The notes: generated by a model not told the origin, from the letters alone. 64,000 bases of DNA from Manganitrophus sp963718695 (GCA_963718695.1 OY970371.1:3038001-3102000); one strand, 5' to 3'. Positions 34,782-44,448 are shown, counted from the first letter of the stretch. Numbers and translations are program-made.

Positions 34782-36926
34782 GTGAACTCCAATTCTTCTC
34801 GTTGTCTGATCCCGTTTCGAGTCGGTCTTACCCCATTCCTTCGAATCTCCGCGCTGCTTCTCTTGTCACTCTCCCTCATCGCCTGCGGGAGCGGTTCTTC
34901 CACATCTACACCGAGTCCCAAGGGACCGAACCCCGAATCAAAGCAGTCGGTCGTCTCAGAGATCCGGATCGCCCCAAATTCAGCCACTCTCTTTGTGGAA
35001 GGAGCCCAGCAGTTTACGGCAACCGCCCTTGATGAGGAGGGCCAAGCGGTCCAGGAGATCGAGCTGGTATGGGCAACGGACGACCCGGAGATCGCTCAGG
35101 TCTCTTCCCGTGGAATGGTCGAAGGGCTTAACGAAGGAGAGGCGATCCTCACCGCTTCCTTCGGAGAGAAGGTCAGCAACCGCGCGACAATTAAGGTCGT
35201 TCAACGGACCTCCACCAGATCCCCTATTTTTTTAGTCGAGGTTGCCAGTGAATCCGAAGCGCTCATTGTCGGCGTCCCGGCCCAATTTGCCGCCATTGCA
35301 AAAGATGAGGAGGGCAATTCGATTCCCGGGGTGACCTTTACTTGGTCCTCCAGTAAGCCGGAGATTGTATCAATCGATCAGTCTGGACTCGCAACGCCCC
35401 TCGCACCGGGAAACAGTACCATTACGGCCACGGCCGATGACGGTAAAAGCCGGTCGATGGCGGTGACGGTGAGCACCCGCAATGCCCCGCCGACGGCGCA
35501 AATGACCACCAGCACAACAAGCGGAATCGTACCGTTAACGGTGACCTTCGACGCCACCAAATCGTCCGACCGGGATGGATCGATTCTTTCTTATTCTTGG
35601 AGCTTTGGCGACGGGTCCCCGCCTGTCAATGGAGCGATCACCAGCCATACGTATCAGACCGCAGGAGAGTACACGGCGAAGCTGGTTGTCACGGACAACC
35701 AAGAGGCGACCTCAATGGCCTCGGCGCCTATCACCGTTCATTCTCCCCCCGCTCCCCCAGCCCCGTCTGGAACCGGCTGGAAGCCAGAAGGGATCGATGG
35801 AGACCTCTTTGGGGTTCATTTCGTCTCTGCCTCCGAAGGGTGGACCGTCGGGCTGAACCAAGTCATTGCACATACGACCGATGGAGGGGTGAGTTGGACC
35901 GTTCAAAATAATTTCGTCTTTAATGGGACTTCTCCCCCATCACAGGCTCGGGTGGATTTTTATGATGTTTTCTTTGTTAATGCCCAGACGGGCTGGGCCG
36001 TCGGCTGGCCGCAGGCCATCTTTAAAACCACCGATGGCGGGGCGAGTTGGGTGGAGCAACATCTGGTCCGAAATTACTGGCAACTCGATCAGAGCGGTCA
36101 GCTGCAACGAACCACCTGGTGTGAATCGTGGAATGAGGAAGCTCAGAGCTGCTCAAAAAAACGAGGTGTCTATCTGCGTAAAGTGCAATTCGCAGACAGC
36201 GATCATGGATGGAGCGTCGGTCGATTTGGGTTTATATTTAAAACGGACAACGGAGGGGCAACCTGGCGAACGATCCCCCAAAACAGTACGGTCCGTCCGC
36301 TTCCGGCCCCCTGTGTTTACCCCTCTTGGCATTCCAAGGCCGGACAGCCCCGCCCGGAGGTGGTCTCCTATAACCCGCATCTCTTTACCCTGGATGTGAT
36401 CAGCCCCAACGAGGTCTGGATTGGGGGAGGGTCTGAGGGGGATGAGCCATGTGCAACAGGGTGGCTCCGGATGCTCGGGCATACGACAGATGGTGGGCAA
36501 ACGTGGCGGTCTTTCTATGAGGCTGAAACCGGTGGGCAGCTCGAAGGAAATGGCCGCATCTTTGACATGAAGTTCAGCCGGGATGCAAATGGTTCGGCAG
36601 GAGCGACCGGATGGGCGGTTGGGGGAAACGGGACCGTTCGCTCCAACGTCCTCCAGACCACCGACGGCGGTCAAACCTGGCATCAGGCAAGGGCGGCTTC
36701 AAATTACGGAAAGGCCTATTATGGTATTGCTTTTCTCCCCCCATCCAGAATTTGGTTGGCGGGATGGGGCGGGCTTATCCTCCATAGTCAGGATGGAGGA
36801 ATAAGTTGGCAGAGGCAAACAATCGGCACCTCCGGCCAACTGCGCCGGCTTTACTTCTTTGATGATCGCAACGGGTGGATTGCCGGTCAGGGCCAGGTCT
36901 TCCGAACCGCCTCGGGCGGAAACTGA
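34782..36926 (+). CDS. Surface lipoprotein: two BIG2 domains, PKD domain, Ycf48-like propeller
   Basis: 714 residues starting at GTG. Residues 1-35 form a lipoprotein signal (LLLLSLSLIAC, lipobox Cys35), then a Ser/Thr/Pro linker. Two BIG2-like Ig domains follow at about 55-135 and 145-230 (IRIAPNSATLFVEGAQQFTA, GVTFTWSSSKPEIVSIDQSG). A PKD domain is at about 234-318 (SYSWSFGDGS). From about 330 to the end is a Ycf48/BNR-type beta-propeller with repeated WxVG...TTDGGxSW units. It is probably anchored in the outer membrane. Ycf48-type propellers bind proteins in cyanobacteria; the role here is unknown. Confidence 0.88.
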   Translation: MNSNSSRCLIPFRVGLTPFLRISALLLLSLSLIACGSGSSTSTPSPKGPNPESKQSVVSEIRIAPNSATLFVEGAQQFTATALDEEGQAVQEIELVWATDDPEIAQVSSRGMVEGLNEGEAILTASFGEKVSNRATIKVVQRTSTRSPIFLVEVASESEALIVGVPAQFAAIAKDEEGNSIPGVTFTWSSSKPEIVSIDQSGLATPLAPGNSTITATADDGKSRSMAVTVSTRNAPPTAQMTTSTTSGIVPLTVTFDATKSSDRDGSILSYSWSFGDGSPPVNGAITSHTYQTAGEYTAKLVVTDNQEATSMASAPITVHSPPAPPAPSGTGWKPEGIDGDLFGVHFVSASEGWTVGLNQVIAHTTDGGVSWTVQNNFVFNGTSPPSQARVDFYDVFFVNAQTGWAVGWPQAIFKTTDGGASWVEQHLVRNYWQLDQSGQLQRTTWCESWNEEAQSCSKKRGVYLRKVQFADSDHGWSVGRFGFIFKTDNGGATWRTIPQNSTVRPLPAPCVYPSWHSKAGQPRPEVVSYNPHLFTLDVISPNEVWIGGGSEGDEPCATGWLRMLGHTTDGGQTWRSFYEAETGGQLEGNGRIFDMKFSRDANGSAGATGWAVGGNGTVRSNVLQTTDGGQTWHQARAASNYGKAYYGIAFLPPSRIWLAGWGGLILHSQDGGISWQRQTIGTSGQLRRLYFFDDRNGWIAGQGQVFRTASGGN

Positions 36927-36934
36927 CAAAGGCC

Positions 36935-36950
36935 CCCCTCTTTTGAGGGG
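36935..36950 (+). terminator. Hairpin after the lipoprotein gene
   Basis: CCCCTC-TTTT-GAGGGG begins 8 bp after the lipoprotein stop. It is a compact stem but has no following T-tract, so it may be a weak terminator or an RNA-stabilising end. Confidence 0.4.
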
Positions 36951-37071
36951 ATTGTCGAAAACCAAATTATCCCATACAGTGATATACAATAACGGGAGGA
37001 AACGACGGCCAGATCGTTTCCCTCCCTCTTTCTCAATAAGGAAAGCGCGTCCCATCGGAGGAATCTTCACT

Positions 37072-37191
37072 ATGTTTACTCAATTAAGGATTCATTTTAA
37101 AATTTGGCTGCTCCAACGCGCCGTCCGCGCGCTGGAGGCCAAAGCCGCCAAGCCGGCGGTCGCCCAGAGCACCCCCGATCTCGGGAGATAA
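37072..37191 (+). CDS. Candidate small basic protein (39 aa)
   Basis: ATG 37072 has GGAGGAA at good spacing and opens a 39-codon frame beginning MFTQLRIHFKIWLLQRAVR. It is an amphipathic, arginine-rich helix with a Pro/Ala tail. No family is known to me. It lies in the 588-bp gap between the lipoprotein and SDR genes. The remainder of that gap (37192-37514) shows nothing I can support. Confidence 0.45.
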   Translation: MFTQLRIHFKIWLLQRAVRALEAKAAKPAVAQSTPDLGR

Positions 37192-37514
37192 TCTGACCTG
37201 ACCGACCCCAGCCGGGTAGCGCAAAAACCACGCACCTTCATGCATATCGATTCAATGCAGTGTCCGTAACAATAATCATTACCTACCTTCCGCCCACATA
37301 CCTCTGTAACGTCCCTTTCACTAAAGCGCTCTGATCCACCTCCCGGGTTCTCCCTTGTTGGTAATCTTTACAACCTTCCTGTCGCCTCTTCCCCTTTTTG
37401 TCCTTTGAGCGAAGAGAGCAAGAACAAGACTCGACGAAGAATCGTTGCCCGGTACAGATATTGCTTTTTCTAAATCTAAACGTCCGGAAGTATTTCACCG
37501 AAAGGGAGGGTGCG

Positions 37515-38600
37515 ATGCGTAGGAAGATCAGCGATTCCGTTGTCGTCATTACCGGTGCATCAAGCGGCATCGGCCGCGCCGCGGCGCTGGCCTTCGCGAA
37601 GAAGGGCACTTCGGTCGTCGCCGCCGCCCGGCGGGAGGCACCGCTGCATGAGATTGTCGCACAATGTAAAAATTTGGGAGGACGCGCCCTCGCGGTGCCG
37701 ACCGATGTGACGGATGAGTCGGCTGTTCGGAGCCTGGCGCGCCGCGCCGTCGAACATTTCGGCCGGCTCGATGTCTGGATCAATAATGCAGCGGTCACTC
37801 TTTTTGCCCGTTTTGAAGACGCCCCCAGTGAAGCCTATCGGCGTGTGATCGAGACAAAACTATTTGGCTATATCCACGGCGCCCGGGCCGCGCTCCCTTA
37901 TTTCCGTGAGCAGGGAAGCGGTGTGCTGATTAATAACGCCTCCATTGCAGGTAAACTCTCTGAACCCTACCAAAGCGCCTATGTCGCCGCCAATCATGGC
38001 GTCCGAGGCCTGAGCATGAGTCTTAGGCAAGAGCTTTTTCTCGACGGTGCAAAGGAGATCCATGTCTGCACGGTGCTGCCGGCCAGCATCGATACCCCCC
38101 TTTACCAGCACGCCGGCAATTACACCGGACGCGCGGCCGAGCCGCTTCCCCCCGTCTACACGCCGGAGCAGGTCGCCGAGACGTTCATCCGTTTGGTTGA
38201 GAATCCTCGTCGCGAAGTTTACGTCGGCAATGCGGCCCGCACGCTGAATCTCCAATCTCTGCTGGCGCCTGAAAGAGCGGAGCGACAACTTGCCATCATG
38301 ACCGACAAATTGCAACTCCTCCAAGACAGACCGGTCCCTCCGAGGGAAGGGAACCTCTTTGCGCCTTCACCCGAGTGGACCACGATTCGAGGAGGATGGA
38401 AGGTCAACGGTCATATCCCCCTTCGTCGTGCCGCCCTGGTGGGAGCGGCAGCCGTCACTCCGATCCTGCTCGCGGCCTGGTTTCGCCTTGGAATGAAAAC
38501 CGCGCTTCCGAGGAGAAACACCCCCCTGTTGCTCAATTTTCTGGGCCCGATGACAGAAATTCTTGGACGTGCCATCGCCGGCCGGCTGCTTCGACTCTAA
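37515..38600 (+). CDS. SDR-family oxidoreductase with altered active site and C-terminal hydrophobic segment
   Basis: 361 residues from ATG 37515 (GGGAGGG upstream); the longer frame to 37398 is not supported. Rossmann motif TGASSGIGR (14-22), NNAA-type motif WINNAAVT, Ser143 in INNASIAG and Tyr156 are present. The catalytic YxxxK reads YVAAN, so Asn160 replaces the Lys (codon AAT). A C-terminal extension carries a hydrophobic run (AALVGAAAVTPILLAAWF), perhaps a membrane anchor. Loss of the Lys usually abolishes classical SDR activity. It may be a non-catalytic or altered-function member. Confidence 0.85.
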   Translation: MRRKISDSVVVITGASSGIGRAAALAFAKKGTSVVAAARREAPLHEIVAQCKNLGGRALAVPTDVTDESAVRSLARRAVEHFGRLDVWINNAAVTLFARFEDAPSEAYRRVIETKLFGYIHGARAALPYFREQGSGVLINNASIAGKLSEPYQSAYVAANHGVRGLSMSLRQELFLDGAKEIHVCTVLPASIDTPLYQHAGNYTGRAAEPLPPVYTPEQVAETFIRLVENPRREVYVGNAARTLNLQSLLAPERAERQLAIMTDKLQLLQDRPVPPREGNLFAPSPEWTTIRGGWKVNGHIPLRRAALVGAAAVTPILLAAWFRLGMKTALPRRNTPLLLNFLGPMTEILGRAIAGRLLRL

Positions 38601-38802
38601 CCATCTTCATTCAGGAAGGCGGCGGCCCGGCGAACGCATCCGCCGTCGGCCCGTCCTCTCGCCGGATGCTCCGATCCACACCTCTAATCGCTGAAAAAGC
38701 GTATTACGAAAGAGGGACTTCCGATACGGCGGGTTGAGTTGCTATCATGGTTGTAGGATCGGTCCACAGAGAACCGAGAAGTAAATCATCAGGAGGAAGG
38801 CG

Positions 38803-39036
38803 ATGGCGAAGAAAGAAGAGCCCTGCGGGGAGTCCCCCTTGTGGCATGTCGGCATCGATGAGTTCCCCATGAACGATGAGAATCAGGCCGCTTATCGCGT
38901 CGCCACCTCGGCGTTTTCCGCCGACAAGGGAGATCGATTCGATTGGTGGTTTGCCGATCGGGCCGAGGCCGACCAAGCGAGGATGGTTCTGGAGCTGCAC
39001 GGCTTCACCGTCTACGGGCCGGACCACACTCCTTGA
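38803..39036 (+). CDS. Small hypothetical protein (77 aa)
   Basis: It starts at ATG 38803 after AGGAGGAAGG. Soluble, acidic and aromatic: SPLWHVGIDEFPMNDENQ then RFDWWFADRAEADQARMVLE. No family recognised. Its good ribosome site and codon use similar to the neighbours support it being real. It faces the DUF4091-like gene (convergent). Confidence 0.6.
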   Translation: MAKKEEPCGESPLWHVGIDEFPMNDENQAAYRVATSAFSADKGDRFDWWFADRAEADQARMVLELHGFTVYGPDHTP

Positions 39037-39110
39037 TCAGAGAATCAATCGATTCAGAACCAGGATGAGAGGGGAGAGGAATCATGAACAGTTCCTCTCC
39101 CCTTCAATAT

Positions 39111-41251
39111 TCAGCGGAGACGGAGACGGGACCGAATCTTCCTCCAGACCACCCCGCAGAAGGGAGAGAAAAAGAGGAGGAGATAAGCGGCCCCTTCCAA
39201 CGGGCGGGTCGGCCCTGTCCTCTGCATGACGCTGCAGCCTCCAAATTGCACACCGGAAGAAGCGCCGCTCTCGCCCGGAGAGGAGGGAATGGGCTCTTTT
39301 GAGATCGGGTCGGGATCCTTCGAAGAAAGCGGCGGATTCGGTCCGGGATCGGGATCCGGATCGGCACCCCCTCCCACGCCGGAATCGGGATCAGAGCCAC
39401 TATCCGAACCGGGATCCGGGCCGGGGTCGGGCGGCGGGACCGGAGTGGGGGTCGGCACCGGGTCCTCTCCACCGTCCACAAGCGCCGCAATCCGTACCCC
39501 CATTTTTTCACGGGCATCGTAAAGGAGCAGGGGATCCTTGCTCCAGGTATAGATGTTCGTGACCACCCGGCCCATCTGCTGCGTGGCATAAGCCGTCTCA
39601 CCAAGGGTCTTCAGCAGATGCATATATTCATAATCCTCCATCCCCTCTCGAAGGAGCTTCAACCGGATCGATTCGATCGGGATGTGGGTCGTCCCGCCGA
39701 TTTTACTCGGCTTCCCGGGGTAGTAGAGTGTGCCGTCGCCATTGCCGGCGAAGTCGTACTGGCCGACCCAGGGATCTCTCTGACCGTAGGCATAGACCAT
39801 ATCGTAGTAGAGCTCTCCCTGAACGTTGTATTTGAAGGTCTGCCACTCCATGATCCGGCTAAACAGGGCGGGAAGATCGATCATGTAGGCGGGCCAATCG
39901 AGATGATACCCCTCCGAGTCGAACTCTCCCCCTCCGACGATGCCGCAGCCGTGGCTCCCGCACGCTTGATACCACCAGGTCTCTTGAGGGTATTTGCTCC
40001 GCTGATTGCCGACCGTCCCCGCGCCGCCCGGGACCTCGCCGCCCGGCTCCCGTCCATACGGTTTATTGTCCATGAATCGGATCGTTGGCACGTATAGATC
40101 GATCAGGCTGGCCACGTTGTTGGTGGTGGCATTCTGAATGCTGGTCGTCACCAGCGATCGAAACGCCGGGTCGGCTTGATGCAACGCGTTGGCACGGGTC
40201 CGAATCGTCGTCCAATGCTCCGGCTTGCTCGGCTCATCGATGGTATATTGGAAAATCCGGTCGAACCACCCCTTCGCCTTCGCGTGGGCCGCGATGTCCC
40301 TCAGAAAAGGGAGATCGGTCTCATGGTTGTGGACCGACATCCGATAGCTGGTCGCCTTCGCTCCCGGAAGCTTCCCCCGGGGAGCGGCTCTGTTCCATTG
40401 ATGACCGGGGCGAAGGTGGTATCGAACGCCCCCCAGTTGGTGTTCCCGTTCGAAAGGGTCCCTCCCATCGCGTGCGGGGCGGGGAGATAGTCGGTCGTCA
40501 GCCGATGAAGGAGGTTCGCCTTCGCATAAAGCTTGACCAGCCTGAGATGGGCCGAATTCGGAGGAGAGACATACGCGCCGAGACCATGTCCGACCGGAAC
40601 CAGATGATAATCGACGGAATGCGCCGATTTGAGGGAGGAGGTAGAGGGAAGGGTAAAATTCCAAACGGTGAGCTCGATGGGGACCACGACCGGATTCTGC
40701 CCGGTCGCCGTCACGGTCGCCGAACCGGAATAGACCCCGGCCGCCGCCGTGGCCGGGACATACACTTCGATCCAGACCGGCTGATTCCTACTTAGGGCGA
40801 CCGCGAAGGGAAAGGCATTGCGGACCTCACCGGCGTATTCATCCTTCTTCGGAATCAAGGCATCGGGCCAAAGGCCGGTTTTCCCCTGAATCGTCGACAC
40901 GGTCGTAATATTAATATAGGCTTCCTTATAAATCATGATCGACTGGCCCGAGATGCTGTTGCCGCGGCCGTCGCGGAGGTCGCTGACGGTCACATTGACC
41001 CCCGAGAGAGCGAACTGGTCGGCGCTGACAATGAGCTGAAAAGCTTCAAATTCATTCTTGGCCGCTTTCAGGACGGCGGTGGTCTGATTCCGCTTCGGTG
41101 CGGTCAGCGCAAGGGTCTGTCGGATCTTGGAAGTAGCGTGCTCCGTCCAGACCGTCATGGCATTCGCTGCTTGCGCGGACCAGAGCAACACAAATAAAAG
41201 GATTAAAGCGGCGCGGGATTTTATTGCAAAAACAGACTTTCTCTCTCTCAT
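39111..41251 (-). pseudogene. DUF4091-like secreted protein, frameshifted, with C-terminal sorting-like tail
   Basis: From ATG 41251 there is a signal peptide (AALILLFVLLWSAQAANA), then a beta-sandwich domain and the start of a glycoside-hydrolase-like catalytic part. The frame breaks at about 40374-40378 in a run of five C (G on the coding strand). One extra G restores PLPGGKLPGAKATSYRMS. The second frame continues to 39111 through a TIM-barrel-like region (FQYTIDEPSKPEH), a Pro/Asp/Gly-rich linker, and a tail with GGCSVMQRTG, a hydrophobic segment and a basic end (WRKIRSRLRLR). The tail resembles bacterial Cys-containing CTERM sorting signals. A homopolymer error, phase variation or decay are all possible. 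Confidence 0.8.
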
Positions 41252-41567
41252 TCCACCTCCATTACAGGAACATTGATGAAGGAGAGACACATGCAACCTG
41301 CGAGCAACGGGATTGCAAATTACCTCTCCGGGGAAGATCGCGGAAAAGTCTCCTTACCGAGAGCAAGCTCTGCAGTAAGCCCACGCAAAAGATAACAGAG
41401 ATTATTTTTGTGACTATTGGGAATTATCTTATTTTAGAGATGGGAAAGTACTTAGAAGGATCTTATAGACGATTTTTGTGATGAAGTCGAGCGAAAACAA
41501 GGCAAGAAATGTGACGAGGAATACGCCAGCGACGGCGAACATCCTCAGCAAGATAAGATGCAGCGGT

Positions 41568-42959
41568 TTATGAAGCCGCTTTAAGACCGGTGGTCGAGAA
41601 CGGAACCCGGGCCAAGAGCCGCAGGAGGTCCCTCGCCTGGATCTCTTCGATCCGGAAGACGGCATCTTGAATCTCACGGCGCAGGGTGGAATCGGCATAC
41701 CGCCTGCTGAGCTGCTCAAATTTCCGGGAGACCGTCTCCCATTGCATGGGGCGGGTGTGGAAACCTTCATAATCCCGCTTTTCTTTGACGAGGGTTCGTC
41801 CGTCTCGCAGAGAGACGGTGAGCTTGCAAGGCATTTCGTTGGGAAACCGATCGCTGAACTCCTTCCGGGGACGAACGGTAATCTTTCGAAGGAGCGCCTG
41901 GACATCTTGCCGCTCGATCCGCCCCGGCAGATATTGCTCAGGCAAAACCTGATCATCCAGGAGGGCGGCCGCCACCATGTACTGCAGGCTGTGATCGGCC
42001 TGCTCTTTGTTTTGAACGACCGTCTTGTCCCCTTCTTCGCCGCCGCCGATGATTTTGTGCGCGACATCGAAGATCTCGATGTCGATCCGTTCCACCTCGG
42101 CCGGGGAAAAGCGCTGCTCCTGTTTGAGTTCTAAGATGCCTTCAATCGCCGATTGGGAATGGATTTCGGCGTTGTACTTCTTGAGGATGGTGCGCGTCAC
42201 CCGCTCCAGGTTTTCCTTCGACCAATCGATCTCAAAGGGGCCTGCGATGCTCTCCATGAATCCTTTGTTTCCCTCGAAAACCTCCAGCGGACCGGTGATC
42301 CCACGCATTGCCAGATAGGCCGCATGCGTCGCCCCGAAGGCGGTATTGGGATAGGCCAACCCCTTCCAGTGGGAGAGAAGTCCTGTTCGCGTCACACGGA
42401 GGGCGTTGAAGGCCGTTCCGCTGATGGCCATGGCATGAGCGGTCTGGGTTCGGTCCAAATCAAGCGCCCGGGCGACGCCCGCCGCCACGGCATAAGACCC
42501 CTGTGTCGTGTGGTCAAACCCCTTGTCCCGGACCGGCGCGACATCACTCAATCGGCATTGAACCTGATAAGCCACTGCCAACGCAGTGAGCAGCTCCTTT
42601 CCGGTTCGATCGGCATATTCGGCGGCGGCCAGCACCGATCCGAGGTTATCGCTCGGGTGGCAGGTCTCTCCTTTCGCAAGATAGCTGTCGTTGAAGTCGA
42701 GGTAGCGGACCAAGGCGCTATTGTAAAAGGCCGCCCGATCGGGCGCCGTCCGCCCGCCGCCGACGAGGGTACAGCGCTCGGCCCCGCCGAAATCTTCCAG
42801 ATGCGCACGGATGAGCTCGATCGGCGCTCCATTGAGTGCCCCGATGGCGCAGCCGATGGAGTCGAGGATGCGGATCTTCAGCGCCTGGCGGGCCGCCTCG
42901 GAGAGTTGACCGTAGGAGGCATTGACGACGAAAGCGGCGAGCTGTTCAACAAGGGTCAT
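41568..42959 (-). CDS. MmgE/PrpD-family protein, second paralogue
   Basis: 463 residues from ATG 42959 (MTLVEQLAAFVV); a start six codons upstream is possible. It shares the family plan with the prpD gene at 28561: ILDSIGCAIGALNGAPIEL, YLDFNDSYLAKGETCHPSDNLGS, AYQVQCRLSDVAPVRDKGFDHT and SGTAFNALRVTRTGLLSHWKG. It stands alone, not next to prpB/prpC copies. The substrate may be 2-methylcitrate, or another hydroxyacid as for other members (aconitate-decarboxylase-like, iminodisuccinate epimerase-like). Confidence 0.87.
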   Translation of the reverse strand: MTLVEQLAAFVVNASYGQLSEAARQALKIRILDSIGCAIGALNGAPIELIRAHLEDFGGAERCTLVGGGRTAPDRAAFYNSALVRYLDFNDSYLAKGETCHPSDNLGSVLAAAEYADRTGKELLTALAVAYQVQCRLSDVAPVRDKGFDHTTQGSYAVAAGVARALDLDRTQTAHAMAISGTAFNALRVTRTGLLSHWKGLAYPNTAFGATHAAYLAMRGITGPLEVFEGNKGFMESIAGPFEIDWSKENLERVTRTILKKYNAEIHSQSAIEGILELKQEQRFSPAEVERIDIEIFDVAHKIIGGGEEGDKTVVQNKEQADHSLQYMVAAALLDDQVLPEQYLPGRIERQDVQALLRKITVRPRKEFSDRFPNEMPCKLTVSLRDGRTLVKEKRDYEGFHTRPMQWETVSRKFEQLSRRYADSTLRREIQDAVFRIEEIQARDLLRLLARVPFSTTGLKAAS

Positions 42960-43094
42960 GGTCGGATTCCTTATCATAAGTGAGAAAACGGATGCCCGGG
43001 TGCGGCTTACTTCTAGCCTAAGGAATGCGCGAAGGAGGTGTCAAGGGGAGGCGATTGACTCTCTCGCCGTTCGTCTGTACACTCCTACAACGAA

Positions 43095-43793
43095 ATGAAG
43101 AAGACCGCCTCGACAAAAAAAACGAAATCGAAACTCTTCCTCTGGATCACGCTCCTCGGGGGGGTGGCGGCCGGCCTTTATCTGATCTATATCCCCCGTT
43201 CGGAAGCGCCAATCCAGGAAGAGACCGGTCGAAGAGCGAGCCCTTCCGCTCCCTCCCCCCAAGCAATCCCCGCCCATTTTCCAATCCGGGGGGAAGCGAC
43301 CGCTCCTGTGACGATCGAAGAATTTTCCGACTTTCAATGTCCCTTCTGCGCCCGGAGCGTCTCGACGGTCAAACAGATCCTCGATGATTATCCCGGCCAG
43401 GTCCGGTGGGTCTTTCGCCACTTCCCTGTCTTTGAGTCACATCCAGACGCGCCGGCGATTCATCTGGTCGCCATCGCCGCCGGCGAGCAGGGCCGTTTCT
43501 GGGAAATGCACGATCTTCTTTTTGAGAACCGGGATCGCGTCACCCGAGACGATATATTGGGTTATGCCCGTCAATTGAATCTCGACATGAAACGCTTCGA
43601 AGCATCGCTCGGCGACCGCAATCTGATCGCCCGGATGGAAGCCGATTACAATGAAGCGATCGACCGGGGCGTTCGAGCGACACCGACCTTCTTCATCAAT
43701 GGACGCAAGGTGGAAGGCGCCGTTCCCTATGCCCTGTTCAAACGAGAAGTCGAAACGGCCCTCGCCGCCACCCGGCAAGGCGAGAGACCGTAA
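43095..43793 (+). CDS. DsbA-family thioredoxin-like protein, membrane-anchored
   Basis: 232 residues. A basic start (KKTASTKKTKSK) is followed by one transmembrane segment (LFLWITLLGGVAAGLYLIYI) that acts as signal anchor. The periplasmic domain has FSDFQCPFCARS (active Cys82-xx-Cys85), the inserted helical part and the cis-Pro loop GVRATPTFFINGRKVEGA. CPFC and the architecture match the BdbD/DsbA-like group. The likely role is oxidation or isomerisation of disulfides. No DsbB or VKOR partner is visible beside it. Confidence 0.9.
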   Translation: MKKTASTKKTKSKLFLWITLLGGVAAGLYLIYIPRSEAPIQEETGRRASPSAPSPQAIPAHFPIRGEATAPVTIEEFSDFQCPFCARSVSTVKQILDDYPGQVRWVFRHFPVFESHPDAPAIHLVAIAAGEQGRFWEMHDLLFENRDRVTRDDILGYARQLNLDMKRFEASLGDRNLIARMEADYNEAIDRGVRATPTFFINGRKVEGAVPYALFKREVETALAATRQGERP

Positions 43794-43805
43794 ACGGAAC
43801 CACCG

Positions 43806-43834
43806 GTAGAGACGCCCCGGCGGGACGTCTCTAC
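43806..43834. repeat. Palindrome GTAGAGACG...CGTCTCTAC
   Basis: A perfect 9-bp inverted repeat with an 11-nt loop sits between the convergent dsbA-like and PfpI-like genes. It resembles the GTAGGGGCG palindromes in layout (GTAG...CTAC ends) but has a variant arm. It could also act as a terminator. Confidence 0.55.
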
Positions 43835-43846
43835 GCTTGAGGGGCC

Positions 43847-44425
43847 TTATGCCGCTTCCGGGAACGCTTCCATTTCTTGATAATCGGAGAAAAGTTCGAT
43901 CATTCCTTGATTGAAGATCGGTATGTCATTCGGAAAGCGGCTGCTGATCCAGTTGTCGTCGTGCACCAGCGGCATGTCCCACCACCGACCGCCGGCGTTG
44001 CGGATGTCGTCCTGCAGGGTGTAGTAGCTGGTCAATGTTCGACCCGCGACCAGCCCCGCCGAGACAAGCAGCCACGGCGCGTGGCAGATGAAAGCGATCG
44101 GCTTATTGGCCGCTTCAATCTTCCTGACAAACGCTTGCGCTTTCAGTTCCATCCGCAACGAATCGGCATTGATCACCCCGCCCGGAAGAAGAATGGCGTC
44201 ATAATCGTCCGGATTCGCCTCATCGAGCGTCTGATCGACATTGAAACGATCGGCCTTTTCATCGTGATTCATCCCTTGAACCTGGCCCGAATGGGGCGCA
44301 ATGATGCTCGTGCTCGCCCCGGCCTCATCCAGGGCTTTCCTCGGTTCTGTTAACTCCACCTGCTCGAAATCGTCGGTGACCAAAATCGCAACCCGCATGC
44401 CTTCCAATCTTGCATTCTCCGCCAT
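43847..44425 (-). CDS. DJ-1/PfpI-family protein (type 1 glutamine-amidotransferase fold)
   Basis: 192 residues from ATG 44425 with a perfect AAGGAGG site. The longer frame upstream is a shadow of the neighbouring gene. Motifs are MRVAILVTDDFEQVELTEPRKAL, DAILLPGGVINADSLR, and the nucleophilic Cys in AFICHAPWLLVSAGL. The family includes stress-induced proteases, glyoxalases and deglycases; YhbO/PfpI-type annotation is most likely. It lies 23 bp downstream of the 3-hydroxyisobutyrate-dehydrogenase-like gene, probably in one transcript. Confidence 0.88.
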   Translation of the reverse strand: MAENARLEGMRVAILVTDDFEQVELTEPRKALDEAGASTSIIAPHSGQVQGMNHDEKADRFNVDQTLDEANPDDYDAILLPGGVINADSLRMELKAQAFVRKIEAANKPIAFICHAPWLLVSAGLVAGRTLTSYYTLQDDIRNAGGRWWDMPLVHDDNWISSRFPNDIPIFNQGMIELFSDYQEMEAFPEAA

Positions 44426-44448
44426 GGTAAACCTCCTTGATGTTTCCG

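Noticed and set aside
39300..39480. GC-rich near-repeats (GGATCCGG/GGGATCGGG-like) considered as a DNA tandem repeat or CRISPR
   Set aside because: They encode the Pro/Asp/Gly linker of the DUF4091-like protein. Units are irregular and there are no spacers.
41297..41460. Possible c-di-GMP (GEMM) riboswitch, because of GCAAA and GGGG blocks
   Set aside because: The order and spacing of the conserved blocks do not match the GEMM consensus, and no gene of suitable orientation follows on the plus strand.
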